In this document: piece after piece, positions 8,748-17,196 of the stretch
Position numbering within the stretch: position 1 is the first letter of the stretch
Layout of the letters: each line of letters opens with the position of its first letter
From: Sulfitobacter noctilucae
GTDB lineage: Bacteria > Pseudomonadota > Alphaproteobacteria > Rhodobacterales > Rhodobacteraceae
Assembly: GCF_000622365.1 (NCBI RefSeq)
Contig: NZ_JASC01000002.1
Location: 173,501-237,500, forward strand
Direction: 5' to 3'
DNA length: 64,000 nucleotides
The notes under the pieces: model-generated
Told to the model about the DNA's origin: nothing
The model's input: only the letters and a program-made list of their open reading frames with translations
The model's database searches: none
Made by a program: the position numbers and the translations under genes

Positions 8748-9224
8748 ATGCCCAATATTTATGACGCCATCAAAGCCGATCACGACAATCATCGCGCTCT
8801 GCTGAACGAGCTTGCCGATACCAGCGGTAACAGCAGCAAGCGGCAGGAGGCCTGGGACAGCTTTTATCACGATGTGAAATCCCATGCCGCCGCCGAAGAA
8901 GAGACGTTTTATTCCAAGCTGATCTCGAAGACCTGGGGTCAGGATGCGGCGCGCCATTCGGTGCACGAGCATCAGCAACTGGACGATTTGATGGAAGAAT
9001 TGAACGACATGGATATGTCATCATCGGGCTGGCTGACGAAGTTCAAAACCCTCAAGCATGATTACGAACATCACATGGATGAGGAAGAGGATGAGGTATT
9101 CACCCGCGCCAAAGAGGTCATCGAAGACAGCGAAATCGAAGGCTATGGTTCACGGTTCGAAGCGCGCAAAAAAGAAGAGCGCGGGCTGATCGAAGAGAAG
9201 AAGGAAGACAGTCTCGAAGACTGA
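8748..9224 (+). CDS. Hemerythrin HHE domain protein
   Basis: 158 residues, four-helix bundle with His/Glu ligands for a di-iron site: DHDNHRALLNEL, SHAAAEEETFY, HEHQQLDDLMEEL and HDYEHHMDEEEDEVF. Proteins of this type bind oxygen or NO, or act in stress protection; the actual ligand is unknown. The C-terminal 30 residues are highly charged (KKEERGLIEEKKEDS), likely disordered. ATG 8748 follows AAAGGAAA; longer in-frame starts upstream are not supported. It ends in a strong bidirectional terminator shared with the convergent aspS. Confidence 0.9.
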   Translation: MPNIYDAIKADHDNHRALLNELADTSGNSSKRQEAWDSFYHDVKSHAAAEEETFYSKLISKTWGQDAARHSVHEHQQLDDLMEELNDMDMSSSGWLTKFKTLKHDYEHHMDEEEDEVFTRAKEVIEDSEIEGYGSRFEARKKEERGLIEEKKEDSLED

Positions 9225-9230
9225 AAAGAA

Positions 9231-9256
9231 AGGGCCGCATCAGAGCGGCCCTTTTT
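9231..9256. terminator. Bidirectional intrinsic terminator between hemerythrin gene and aspS
   Basis: AGGGCCGC pairs with GCGGCCCT across a 6-base loop and is followed by TTTT on the plus strand. The flanking AAAAGAAA upstream reads as a U-rich tail on the minus strand, so both convergent genes can end here. Confidence 0.85.
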
Positions 9257-9258
9257 AT

Positions 9259-11109
9259 TTACTCTTGCGGAATGACGCGCAGGCCCAATTCCATCAACTG
9301 ATCCGACGTCGGATCGTTGGGGGCATTCATCATCAGGTCTTCAGCGCGCTGGTTCATCGGGAAGAGGATGACCTCGCGGATGTTGTTTTCGTTGGCCAGC
9401 AGCATGACGATCCGGTCGATGCCCGCCGCGCACCCACCGTGGGGTGGCGCGCCATATTGGAAGGCGTTGACCATGCCGCCGAAACGCTTGCGCACCTCGT
9501 CTTCGCCGTAGCCAGCGATCTCGAATGCCTTGAACATGATCTCTGGCTTGTGGTTCCGGATGGCACCCGACACCAGTTCGTAGCCGTTGCACGACAGATC
9601 ATACTGATAGCCCAGCACTTCCAGCGGATCACCCTGAAGCACCTCCATCCCGCCTTGCGGCATGGAGAACGGGTTGTGTTCAAAGTCGATCTTGCCGGTT
9701 TCTTCGTCCTTTTCGTAGATCGGGAAATCGACGATCCAGGCAAAAGCGAAACGGTCCTGATCGGTCAGGCCCAGCTCTTCGCCGATGATGTTGCGGGCAC
9801 GGCCTGCGATGGCCTCGAATGCCTTGGGCTTGCCACCGAGGAAGAACGCAGCATCGCCGATGCCAAGACCCAGTTGCTGGCGGATGGCCTCAGTGCGCTC
9901 TGGTCCGATGTTTTTGGCCAGTGGACCTGCCGCTTCCATGCCGCCTTCGACTTCGCCTGACTTCAGTTTGGCCTGCGCTTCCTTGACCGGGATGCCCATC
10001 TCCTGGGCCACGGCATCAGCGGTCTTTTCACGCCAGAAGATATAGCCCATGCCGGGCAGACCTTCCTTTTGGGCGAAGGCGTTCATCCGGTCACAGAATT
10101 TGCGGCTGCCGCCCTTGGGTGCGGGAATGGCGCGGACCTGCGTACCTTCCTGCTCCAGCAGTTTGGAAAAGATCGCAAAACCGGAGCCTGCGAAATGCTC
10201 GCTGACCACCTGCATCTTGATCGGGTTGCGCAGGTCGGGCTTGTCAGAGCCATACCACAATGCCGCGTCTTTATAGGAAATCTGTGGCCACTCCTGATCG
10301 ACTTTCCGGCCGCCGCCAAATTCTTCAAAGATGCCGCCGATGACCGGCTGGATCGTGTCGAAGACATCCTGCTGGGTGACAAAGGACATCTCCAAGTCGA
10401 GCTGGTAGAAATCGGTGGGCGAGCGGTCCGCACGGGGGTCTTCATCGCGGAAACAGGGCGCGATCTGGAAATATTTGTCAAAGCCCGACACCATCAGCAG
10501 CTGCTTGAACTGCTGCGGGGCCTGCGGCAGGGCATAGAATTTGCCGGGATGCAGACGCGAAGGCACCAGAAAATCGCGCGCGCCTTCGGGTGAGGACGCG
10601 GTGATGATCGGGGTCTGGAATTCTTTGAACTGCTTGTCCCACATGCGTTTGCGAATGGACGCGACGACGTCAGACCGCAACACCATGTTTTCCTGCATCT
10701 TGTCGCGGCGCAGGTCGAGGTAGCGGTAGCGCAGGCGCGTTTCTTCAGGGTATTCCTGATCGCCAAACACCATCAGCGGCAATTCGGCTGCACTGCCCAG
10801 CACTTCCATATCGCGGATAAACACCTCGATCTCGCCTGTGGGGATCTTGCTGTTGATCAGGCTCTCGTCGCGCGGTTTGACCTCGCCATCAATGCGGATA
10901 CACCATTCAGAGCGAACCTTTTCGACTTCTTTGAACACCGGGCTATCGGGGTCACAAAGCACTTGGGTAATGCCGTAGTGATCACGCAGGTCGATGAACA
11001 GCAGGCCCCCGTGGTCGCGCACCCGGTGGACCCAACCGGCAAGACGCACGGTTTCGCCCTTATTTGAGAGGTTCAGATCGGCGCAGGTATGGGTGCGATA
11101 GGCGTGCAT
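9259..11109 (-). CDS. aspS: Aspartate--tRNA ligase
   Basis: 616 residues, class II synthetase charging tRNA-Asp (possibly also tRNA-Asn). Domain order: OB-fold anticodon-binding domain (about 1-110; [19 protein letters not shown]), catalytic motif 2 ([19 protein letters not shown] near 220), GAD insertion in the middle, and motif 3 ([19 protein letters not shown] near 570). Length is as expected for bacterial AspRS with the GAD insertion. It is transcribed away from the T6SS locus from a likely promoter just upstream. Confidence 0.98.
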   Translation of the reverse strand: MHAYRTHTCADLNLSNKGETVRLAGWVHRVRDHGGLLFIDLRDHYGITQVLCDPDSPVFKEVEKVRSEWCIRIDGEVKPRDESLINSKIPTGEIEVFIRDMEVLGSAAELPLMVFGDQEYPEETRLRYRYLDLRRDKMQENMVLRSDVVASIRKRMWDKQFKEFQTPIITASSPEGARDFLVPSRLHPGKFYALPQAPQQFKQLLMVSGFDKYFQIAPCFRDEDPRADRSPTDFYQLDLEMSFVTQQDVFDTIQPVIGGIFEEFGGGRKVDQEWPQISYKDAALWYGSDKPDLRNPIKMQVVSEHFAGSGFAIFSKLLEQEGTQVRAIPAPKGGSRKFCDRMNAFAQKEGLPGMGYIFWREKTADAVAQEMGIPVKEAQAKLKSGEVEGGMEAAGPLAKNIGPERTEAIRQQLGLGIGDAAFFLGGKPKAFEAIAGRARNIIGEELGLTDQDRFAFAWIVDFPIYEKDEETGKIDFEHNPFSMPQGGMEVLQGDPLEVLGYQYDLSCNGYELVSGAIRNHKPEIMFKAFEIAGYGEDEVRKRFGGMVNAFQYGAPPHGGCAAGIDRIVMLLANENNIREVILFPMNQRAEDLMMNAPNDPTSDQLMELGLRVIPQE

Positions 11110-11145
11110 GAGCGGTCCCTTTCGAGGGCTGGATTTGTTGGCGCA

Positions 11146-11173
11146 GGTACACCTTTTGGCGGCGGGGAAGTCA
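11146..11173 (-). promoter_or_regulatory. Possible sigma70-type promoter of aspS
   Basis: On the minus strand TTGACT, 16 bases, TGTACC, ending 37 bases upstream of the aspS start. The -35 is near consensus; the -10 is weak. Confidence 0.4.
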
Positions 11174-11226
11174 AGGGTAGGTGCAGAAATCCAGGCAATG
11201 CGTGGCGCAGCGGTCCGCTGCGGGGA

Positions 11227-11526
11227 TCAGCAGACCTTGATCGTCGGGATACCGGCCACGATCTTGCCGCCATGAGCGGTGCTGTCACCGATCCGCATCA
11301 CGCCTTTGCCGTTGATCTTGACCTTCGACGATCCCTTTTTGTGTTTGTCCGGGCCGGGCAACCCCGTGCAAAGCGCTGCCCCGCCCTCAACGGCCCAAGG
11401 GATACCGTTGAATTTCACATGGCTTTGCCCCGCAGTGATGACAGGCCCTCCCACATGCGGGCGCGGACCAGAGGCAACCTTGGGGCAGACATGCATCATG
11501 CCGACGACGGCGAGGGGTTTGCTCAT
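11227..11526 (-). CDS. PAAR-domain spike tip protein
   Basis: 99 residues, a bare PAAR protein: VGMMHVCPKVASGPRPHVGGPV at the N-terminus, then PAVEG-type repeats and IGDSTAHGGKIVAGIPTIKV at the end. PAAR proteins form the sharpened cone on the VgrG trimer, with the Zn held by conserved His/Cys. There is no C-terminal toxin extension, so any effector must be carried separately. It is the last gene of the minus-strand spike/cargo operon, 14 bases after the DUF4123 gene. Confidence 0.92.
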   Translation of the reverse strand: MSKPLAVVGMMHVCPKVASGPRPHVGGPVITAGQSHVKFNGIPWAVEGGAALCTGLPGPDKHKKGSSKVKINGKGVMRIGDSTAHGGKIVAGIPTIKVC

Positions 11527-11540
11527 GTGACTGGCTCCTA

Positions 11541-12254
11541 TCAGTTCGCTGCGTCAGCAGGGTCTTTGGCCGCCTGCTCCAGCAGAGTGGCAACCGCATT
11601 TTCGGAGGGCGGCTGGATACGCAGGGGCATGCCCACCTCGATCAGATCGTGTTGCTGGACCATGATCTGCCCTTCCGGGCTGCTCGTATAGTGCTGCAAT
11701 GTGCCACTATCGCCGTGGGTTTCGGCATAGATCGATTCGATCCCGCGCATGAAGCTCGCCCGCTGTCCGGCATCAAACGCAGGCAGATACGCATTCAGAT
11801 GTTGTGGGCGATAGTACTTGAAAAAGTAGGTTTCGCCGTCTTCGTCCTCGATTTTAATGAATTTCTTCATCTGCGTTTTGAGGCGCATCAACGGCAGGCG
11901 GCTGTGGATCACGATGCCCCAGTTGTTGCCATAGCCATCCTCGACGAACCAATCCCAGGCATCGCCGTAGCGGCGCAGTTCCACCAGCCAGGGACCGACT
12001 TCGCTCAGTTCTTCGAATGCGGCACCGTCAAACAGGCAACGCGCTTTTTCGGAAAACGCCTCGACGCAGATGGCGATGTCGGGATTGATCGACGCGTCCA
12101 GCAGCAGATAGGCCTTGAGAGGAGCGGTTTCTTCGTCTTTGGCTTTTGTCCGGGCGGCTTCATCCTGCGCCACCGGATTGAAAACCAACGCATCCAGCGC
12201 GAGTTCGACCGCCTCTTTCTCGGGCGGCGGCGAGATAAATTCTGGCAGATCCAT
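11541..12254 (-). CDS. DUF4123 domain protein (T6SS effector adaptor/chaperone)
   Basis: 237 residues. DUF4123 proteins (Tap/TEC type) bind an effector and load it on VgrG. Recognisable features: LKAYLLLDASINPDI, LFDGAAFEELSEVGPWLVEL, the conserved W.....WGIVIHSRLPL stretch and YFFKYYRPQHLNAYLPAFD typical of the domain's C-terminal half. The start ATG 12254 overlaps the TGA of the upstream gene (TGATG), showing translational coupling. Its presence predicts that a cognate effector is encoded nearby, most likely among the three unrecognised genes between it and vgrG. Confidence 0.88.
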   Translation of the reverse strand: MDLPEFISPPPEKEAVELALDALVFNPVAQDEAARTKAKDEETAPLKAYLLLDASINPDIAICVEAFSEKARCLFDGAAFEELSEVGPWLVELRRYGDAWDWFVEDGYGNNWGIVIHSRLPLMRLKTQMKKFIKIEDEDGETYFFKYYRPQHLNAYLPAFDAGQRASFMRGIESIYAETHGDSGTLQHYTSSPEGQIMVQQHDLIEVGMPLRIQPPSENAVATLLEQAAKDPADAAN

Positions 12255-12616
12255 CAGGCAGTTCCTCCGGGTATCGCTTGTGGCCAATCTAGCTCGAGAA
12301 TCTGAGCGATGAGAACCTCTTTGTCCTCTGGCTCAAGCTCTTCACTAGGGTCATCCATCAGTCGGGCGATGCGCAGGGATTGCAGCGGATGCAAGCGCCC
12401 CTCGACAATGCGCCCGACCAGTTTGGTCAAGAGGTCGACATCGGCAAGGCCTTGTTCCTGCCAGTGCCGCGTGAACTGCGCAAGGGAGGCCGCGCTGTCA
12501 TCCAGTCCAAAGAAATCCGCGGCACTTTCCTTGCCGTATTTGACCTGAATGAACCGGGTCGCATCGCCTTGTTGGATGTCCGCGCCCTCATCAAAAAAGC
12601 TGTTCCCGACCTTCAT
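12254..12616 (-). CDS. Uncharacterised T6SS cargo-module protein (120 aa)
   Basis: I do not recognise this protein. It is acidic, soluble, without signal peptide or transmembrane segment, mostly helical in appearance (SLAQFTRHWQEQGL, VDLLTKLVGRIVEGRLHP). Start ATG 12616 overlaps the upstream stop (ATGA) and its own stop overlaps the DUF4123 start. Four-base overlaps on both sides mean tight stoichiometric expression with the adaptor. An immunity protein or second chaperone is possible, but nothing in the sequence proves this. Confidence 0.72.
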   Translation of the reverse strand: MKVGNSFFDEGADIQQGDATRFIQVKYGKESAADFFGLDDSAASLAQFTRHWQEQGLADVDLLTKLVGRIVEGRLHPLQSLRIARLMDDPSEELEPEDKEVLIAQILELDWPQAIPGGTA

Positions 12617-13410
12617 AGGATGGCCTCGCGAAAGCGGTCCGACCACAGATGTTTGACGCGAAAGGCATCGACGTCTGCAACATAGGCTTTGAGATGTTCC
12701 GAAGTTTCTTTTTGCTGAGCATAAAGAATCGCCATGCGTTCCAGCACCTCCACGTCGCCCCCTTGTTCACGGTAGGTTTGCGTTGCGTCGCGCAGAACAT
12801 GCGCCCGTCGCATGAAATTTAGCCGGATCAGGGGGGGGCTGATCATCACATCCGGCACGATGTTGATGTGAAACTTGGCTTTTTGCCAGGTGTCAAAATA
12901 GCTGTCCTTGTTCTGCGCAAGTTTCTGACGGGCAGCAGCATACTTTGCGCTGTCCACAGCTTTGACGACGTCATTTGCAAAGGCGGTCATCACGTCCAGA
13001 TCGGGACTGTCGACCAGTTGCGCAAGCGCATCATACCGCGCGGTCCAGCGACAGGCGGACGACCAGAACAGACGGTGCGGGAATTCATGGACACTGCCGG
13101 TCTGCCCGTTCTCAAGCCAGTCGTAAAAGGCCAGACGGTCCGGTTTGGAGAGTGTTGAAAAATCATCTTGTCGCAGCGCCCGGCCCACCAGATGGTACCA
13201 CCTGACCCACCCCATAACGTCATCGGCGTCATAGACAGCCTCGCGCACATCAGCCGTGGCGCGCTGGCAAATCTGCCGCAGGTCTTCGGGCGAGCCAAGC
13301 GTCAGGCCGGTCTGCGGCATCAACTCCCATATACCTTCCAGCGACAGCATGACCGCAATTTCACCAAGCGCGTTGTCGCCATAGCGATCAATGTTCGGTG
13401 TCGAGATCAC
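12613..13410 (-). CDS. Uncharacterised T6SS cargo-module protein (265 aa)
   Basis: Not recognised. Starting at GTG 13410 (overlapping the upstream TGA), it is a soluble, Trp-rich, mostly helical protein: GWVRWYHLVGRALR, RLAFYDWLENGQTG, HRLFWSSACRWTARYDAL, then INIVPDVMISPPLIRLNFMRRAHVLRD. No signal peptide or transmembrane helix. A longer frame back to 13608 is not credible because it overlaps the upstream gene by 200 bases. Position between vgrG and the DUF4123 adaptor makes it an effector or immunity candidate. Confidence 0.72.
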   Translation of the reverse strand: MISTPNIDRYGDNALGEIAVMLSLEGIWELMPQTGLTLGSPEDLRQICQRATADVREAVYDADDVMGWVRWYHLVGRALRQDDFSTLSKPDRLAFYDWLENGQTGSVHEFPHRLFWSSACRWTARYDALAQLVDSPDLDVMTAFANDVVKAVDSAKYAAARQKLAQNKDSYFDTWQKAKFHINIVPDVMISPPLIRLNFMRRAHVLRDATQTYREQGGDVEVLERMAILYAQQKETSEHLKAYVADVDAFRVKHLWSDRFREAIL

Positions 13411-13952
13411 GGGACTGGCACGAAATTGCGCGGCAGGTACAAGCGAGAGCCAAGCGAGACAATGATATATGCCGTCAGCGCCGCCCCGGTTAGGCCTGTC
13501 GCCGCGGCAAACCATTCGCGACTGCCCCATTCTGGCTCCGTGCTCAGATTGGTTTGACCGGGGGTGTAATCCCCTTCCGGCATCGGACCGCCATTTTCGG
13601 CTTCCCAATCCTCGATCGTGGGGATGGGCCGGTTCATGTTTTCAAGCGCGGACTGGGGGATCGGCGCATGTGCGGGTGCCCCCGGTCCGCCGCACCCCTG
13701 ATCATCATAGATATCTTCCGCTTCGCGCATCGCCCGTTGGCGCCCGTCGATCTGTTCGGCGTGTGTGGGGATGCCGGACTGCACCGCATTCGGCCCCAAC
13801 ATGCGGTCGAAGCGCTCGCTGAGCCCCGAGCGGCCAGAGTTCATCCGCTCCATAAAGGCCGAGATACATTCGCACACATTATCCCGACAGGCCTTCAGGT
13901 GCTTCTTAAGGGCGTTGCTATTCACATTGCCCCAGATTTCACGACCCACCAT
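13407..13952 (-). CDS. Uncharacterised Cys-rich, C-terminally membrane-anchored cargo-module protein (181 aa)
   Basis: Directly downstream of vgrG (4-base gap), so co-transcribed with it. Residues 15-90 hold HLKACRDNVCECISAFMERM, GLSERFDRMLGP, THAEQIDGRQRAMRE and a closing GCGGPG: paired Cys, then H..Q...RQ..MR and a final Cys, a layout I have seen in accessory domains of polymorphic toxins (resemblance only). Residues about 90-150 are Pro/Gly/acid-rich linker, and 155-173 form one hydrophobic helix (GLTGAALTAYIIVSLG). Could be an effector with membrane-active tail, or a membrane-anchored immunity protein. Confidence 0.7.
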   Translation of the reverse strand: MVGREIWGNVNSNALKKHLKACRDNVCECISAFMERMNSGRSGLSERFDRMLGPNAVQSGIPTHAEQIDGRQRAMREAEDIYDDQGCGGPGAPAHAPIPQSALENMNRPIPTIEDWEAENGGPMPEGDYTPGQTNLSTEPEWGSREWFAAATGLTGAALTAYIIVSLGSRLYLPRNFVPVP

Positions 13953-13956
13953 GCCG

Positions 13957-16275
13957 CTACTTCCCCTTACAATCCTGCGCAAAGGGCTTGTCGGACTTCA
14001 GCGCATCCACCTGATCCGGCGCGCCTGAGGTGAAGTCCACCTTGGGGGATTTCACCTTGAGGTGTTTGGTTTTGATCGTGATGCCGCTGCTGTCGATGAT
14101 GATGGTCCCACCCGGTCCGCCGATGACAAATTTATCTTTGGCATGCAGGGTATGTTTGCGGGTGCGGCTAAAGATCGACTTCTTGGTTTCAAGGTCGTAA
14201 TCCTCGCCCACTTTGGTCTGCATCATCTTGCCGACAGAGGTGGTCAGTACATTGCCCACCAGCACGTTCTTGGCCAGACCGACCTGTTCGGTCGATCCCG
14301 CACCGACGGTCTCTTTCTTGTACTTCTCGACAGTCAGGTTCATCGTGCCCGACGACGGCATGATCATCTGCAACAGACGCCCCATCATCGCGCCCTTGCC
14401 CAGCTGATCGGCGCCACCTGCGGTGCGATGCCCTCCCGATCCGCTGAACTGACCTTTAGCAACAATCGACGCCAATTCGTTTGGCAAATCCGACACGCCC
14501 GCCACGATCCCGGCAAAGCCGCCAACTCCGTCACCGGCACCTGATTTATTGGCACCCTTCTGCATGAACTTGCCACCCGCCTGCACCAGCGGCATCAGCA
14601 TTTGCAGCAGGCCCATGCCGCCGCCACCGACGGAGATACTTTTGTTGGCACCCACCCGCTCCATCGCGTTGGCGGCCACGTTCAGCGAGGCATTGGCCCC
14701 GATCTGTTCCACCCGGTTGGCGTTAATATTGGAGCTTTGGTCATTCAGCACGCGGATCGTCTGATCCTTTTGCGCGTGGATAGCCATGTTCTCCTGCCCC
14801 GACTGCGCCTCAAAGCTGATCTCGTTGAACCCGGAGCCTTCGTGGGTGTCGGCGCGGATCACATGTTTGGTTTTATGTGTAGGCAGCGAATAGGGCCGGT
14901 CGGTTTTGCCATTGAACACACAGCCGGTGACCAGCGGCTTGTCCGGATCACCCTCCAGAAACTCGACCACAGCTTCCATGCCGATGCGCGGGATGGCCAT
15001 GCCGCCATATTCATTCGACGCGGTATGCTGCACGACGCGGCAGCGCATGGAATAGGCTTTGTCCAGATCCCAGTGGAAATGCACAAGGATGCGACCATAC
15101 TCGTCGCAATCAATCTCGCCCTCGCCTACAACAATCGCTGTTTGCGGGCCGTGAATCCGCGGAACAGGCGTCTTGCGTGCAGGATAGATCGGGGCATCGG
15201 CAGGCGTCAGGACATATTCGCCGCTGTAGGACGCCATCTCGCCCGGTGTGCCGCCGCTTTGATAGGCATTGGCGGAATAGCTATGCCGCGCCTCCATACA
15301 AATGAGCGTCCCATCGCGCCGCCCCGGAATGGGGTCGCCTGTCAGGTCCAGCGACATGCCCGCCGAAAAAGAGGACGCATTGCCCACGATGCGCTGGCGG
15401 TGATCGGCAGCTTCATGCTGGTTTAACCGCAATTGGGCGACGTTGCGCCCTGTCCCGGCCTCGAGGTAGTCGCCCGGATAGGCATAGCCTTCGATCTCGC
15501 CATGCGGATGCGATTCGCCGGACGTCTGGCTGACCTGCATCGCGGCTTTCGGCGTTTTGAAGTTGAAGTCCGTTAGCTTGACCGCTCCTGTCGTCAGACC
15601 CCGGCCAGAACGCCACCCCCAAAAATGCTCGTCGTCGGCATTATGATCTTCGACGGAGTTGTAGTAATCGCGAGATCCGCCCGCGATAGCGGTAAAGCTG
15701 AGCGGGTCATCCAGCAAAATCAGCGTGTGAGCGCCCTCGGAATGATCAAAGCAGTAATTGATGCCGAACCGCTCCATCTGGCGGCACACAAAATTGCGAT
15801 CCGTTTCGCCAAATTGGACGGTGTATTCCAGCACCGGGTAGTCTTGCACCAGACGGTTTTCGAACAGAGGTTGGGAGGCCTGCGCCCAATCGGCGAAGAC
15901 TTCCTCAAGTATCTCGACCACGGTTTTGTTGTGGAAAATACGCTGGTTCTGGCGTTGATCTGCCAGCCATAACCAGGGCCGTAGGGTCAATGCATAGACA
16001 TGTCCACCGTCACCGACACCCAGCGTTTCAGCATGGGTCACGATCCCGTCGTAATGGCGCGGACCGTGTTTATCGTTTGAAAAGGCAACATGCGCATGGG
16101 TGCCCATCAGCGCGTTCAGATCAATATCAGGATTGAGAGAGACCGCTTCGACACGATATTCGAAAAGGGCGTTTACAGCGTCCTGACCATTAAAGCGCAT
16201 CAGGACCAGTTCTGTTTCACCTAATACGGTTGTCAGGATTCCGGGGCGATTGTCCTGCGAAAGATCCAAACTCAT
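13957..16275 (-). CDS. tssI: VgrG, type VI spike protein (TssI)
   Basis: 772 residues. Forms the trimeric needle on the Hcp tube and carries cargo. N-terminal gp27-like part (about 1-370: VLMRFNGQDAVNALFEYRVEA, VQFGETDRNFVCRQMERFGINY), gp5-like OB fold (about 385-480: GRILVHFHWDLD, CRVVQHTASNEYGGMAIPRIG, VVEFLEGDPDKPLVTGCVFN) and a beta-prism stalk with DQSSNINANRVEQIGANASL-type repeats. Unusual: residues about 545-645 interrupt the stalk with Gly-rich hydrophobic sequence (GMGLLQMLMPLV, later MGRLLQMIMPSSG). No C-terminal catalytic domain is recognised. First gene of the spike/cargo operon, divergent from block (b). Confidence 0.95.
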   Translation of the reverse strand: MSLDLSQDNRPGILTTVLGETELVLMRFNGQDAVNALFEYRVEAVSLNPDIDLNALMGTHAHVAFSNDKHGPRHYDGIVTHAETLGVGDGGHVYALTLRPWLWLADQRQNQRIFHNKTVVEILEEVFADWAQASQPLFENRLVQDYPVLEYTVQFGETDRNFVCRQMERFGINYCFDHSEGAHTLILLDDPLSFTAIAGGSRDYYNSVEDHNADDEHFWGWRSGRGLTTGAVKLTDFNFKTPKAAMQVSQTSGESHPHGEIEGYAYPGDYLEAGTGRNVAQLRLNQHEAADHRQRIVGNASSFSAGMSLDLTGDPIPGRRDGTLICMEARHSYSANAYQSGGTPGEMASYSGEYVLTPADAPIYPARKTPVPRIHGPQTAIVVGEGEIDCDEYGRILVHFHWDLDKAYSMRCRVVQHTASNEYGGMAIPRIGMEAVVEFLEGDPDKPLVTGCVFNGKTDRPYSLPTHKTKHVIRADTHEGSGFNEISFEAQSGQENMAIHAQKDQTIRVLNDQSSNINANRVEQIGANASLNVAANAMERVGANKSISVGGGGMGLLQMLMPLVQAGGKFMQKGANKSGAGDGVGGFAGIVAGVSDLPNELASIVAKGQFSGSGGHRTAGGADQLGKGAMMGRLLQMIMPSSGTMNLTVEKYKKETVGAGSTEQVGLAKNVLVGNVLTTSVGKMMQTKVGEDYDLETKKSIFSRTRKHTLHAKDKFVIGGPGGTIIIDSSGITIKTKHLKVKSPKVDFTSGAPDQVDALKSDKPFAQDCKGK

Positions 16276-16488
16276 TTTAGCCTACTGATGCAAAGAAGAA
16301 TCATGCCAAATTACCTTTATCGTCCGGTGTCAGCAAACGCACCGATCCTGCCATTCGGGGAGGGATCGCTGTTCGCGCCTCATTCACAGGTTGAGTAAGC
16401 CATTTCCGCAGAAGAATGCCAAGTGGTTCGCATACATAAGTTTTCGGCATGGATTGACGCCACAGCATTTTGTGGGAAACTCTGCCTC

Positions 16489-17088
16489 ATGTCGCCAAAC
16501 GATCATATTACCAACGCGGAGCCGGACAAGACGCAGCCGCCGGTCTCGGCGCTGAGATATGACAGCCCGGCCGATCTTTATGCGAATTTGCCCCAAGTCG
16601 CCCAGTTGACCCTGCACCGGCCCCGCGAAGAAGAAACGCCATTGGGCTATCTGCATCGGTTGCGCGCCTCTACCACACCGGAAGAGGCGGTAACCTTTAC
16701 CGCTTTTGCCGCCATGCCCAAGATGGGTGTGTGGTGGGGCTATGAATGTCTGCGTCTATCCGGTTACGAGCTGAGCGGCCCGGACCGGGAGTTGATCGAG
16801 CTGGTGGCAAACTGGACGCAATATTCCGACAATGAAAACCGCTACCGCACGATGAAGGCGGCATTGTTCGCGCCGGTGCGCACGCCGGCGGTTTATCTGG
16901 GATTGGCCGTTGGCTGGTCCGGTGGCCAGATCGCACCCAATGATCCGGCCGGCGTGCCGCCGCACCGGGCCCCGCGGGCGCTGAACACCGCTGTGCTGTC
17001 CTGCCTGGCGCGGTCCGATATACAGTCACGTTCGATCCGTCTGGCCCGTTTTATTGATCAGGCCACCGTGCTTTATCCGGCCTATTAG
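16489..17088 (+). CDS. DUF6931-like T6SS-associated protein
   Basis: 199 residues, cytoplasmic, no signal or membrane helix. The pattern ETPLGYLHRLRASTTPEEAVTFTAFAA..WWGYECLR followed by NRYRTMKAALFAPVRTPAVYLGLAVGWSGGQIAP fits proteins annotated DUF6931 that sit at the head of T6SS operons in Rhodobacterales; this family call is from memory. Function unknown. First gene of the plus-strand sheath/baseplate operon, divergent from vgrG over 213 bases. ATG 16489 chosen; an in-frame upstream start at 16423 would add a Cys-rich leader unlike the rest. Confidence 0.72.
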   Translation: MSPNDHITNAEPDKTQPPVSALRYDSPADLYANLPQVAQLTLHRPREEETPLGYLHRLRASTTPEEAVTFTAFAAMPKMGVWWGYECLRLSGYELSGPDRELIELVANWTQYSDNENRYRTMKAALFAPVRTPAVYLGLAVGWSGGQIAPNDPAGVPPHRAPRALNTAVLSCLARSDIQSRSIRLARFIDQATVLYPAY

Positions 17089-17196
17089 TTTGCGGGCTTA
17101 GGCGGAACTATGGGGGGTAAAGACCCTGTATTGTTATGGATTTGAGGGGTTTATGTCACTGGAACTGCCGGTCAATTTCGCGCAAGCTCTCGGCCA

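Noticed and set aside
13407..13608. Extension of the 265-residue cargo protein back to 13608
   Set aside because: It would overlap the upstream gene by 200 bases; a GTG at 13410 overlapping the stop is the more natural start.
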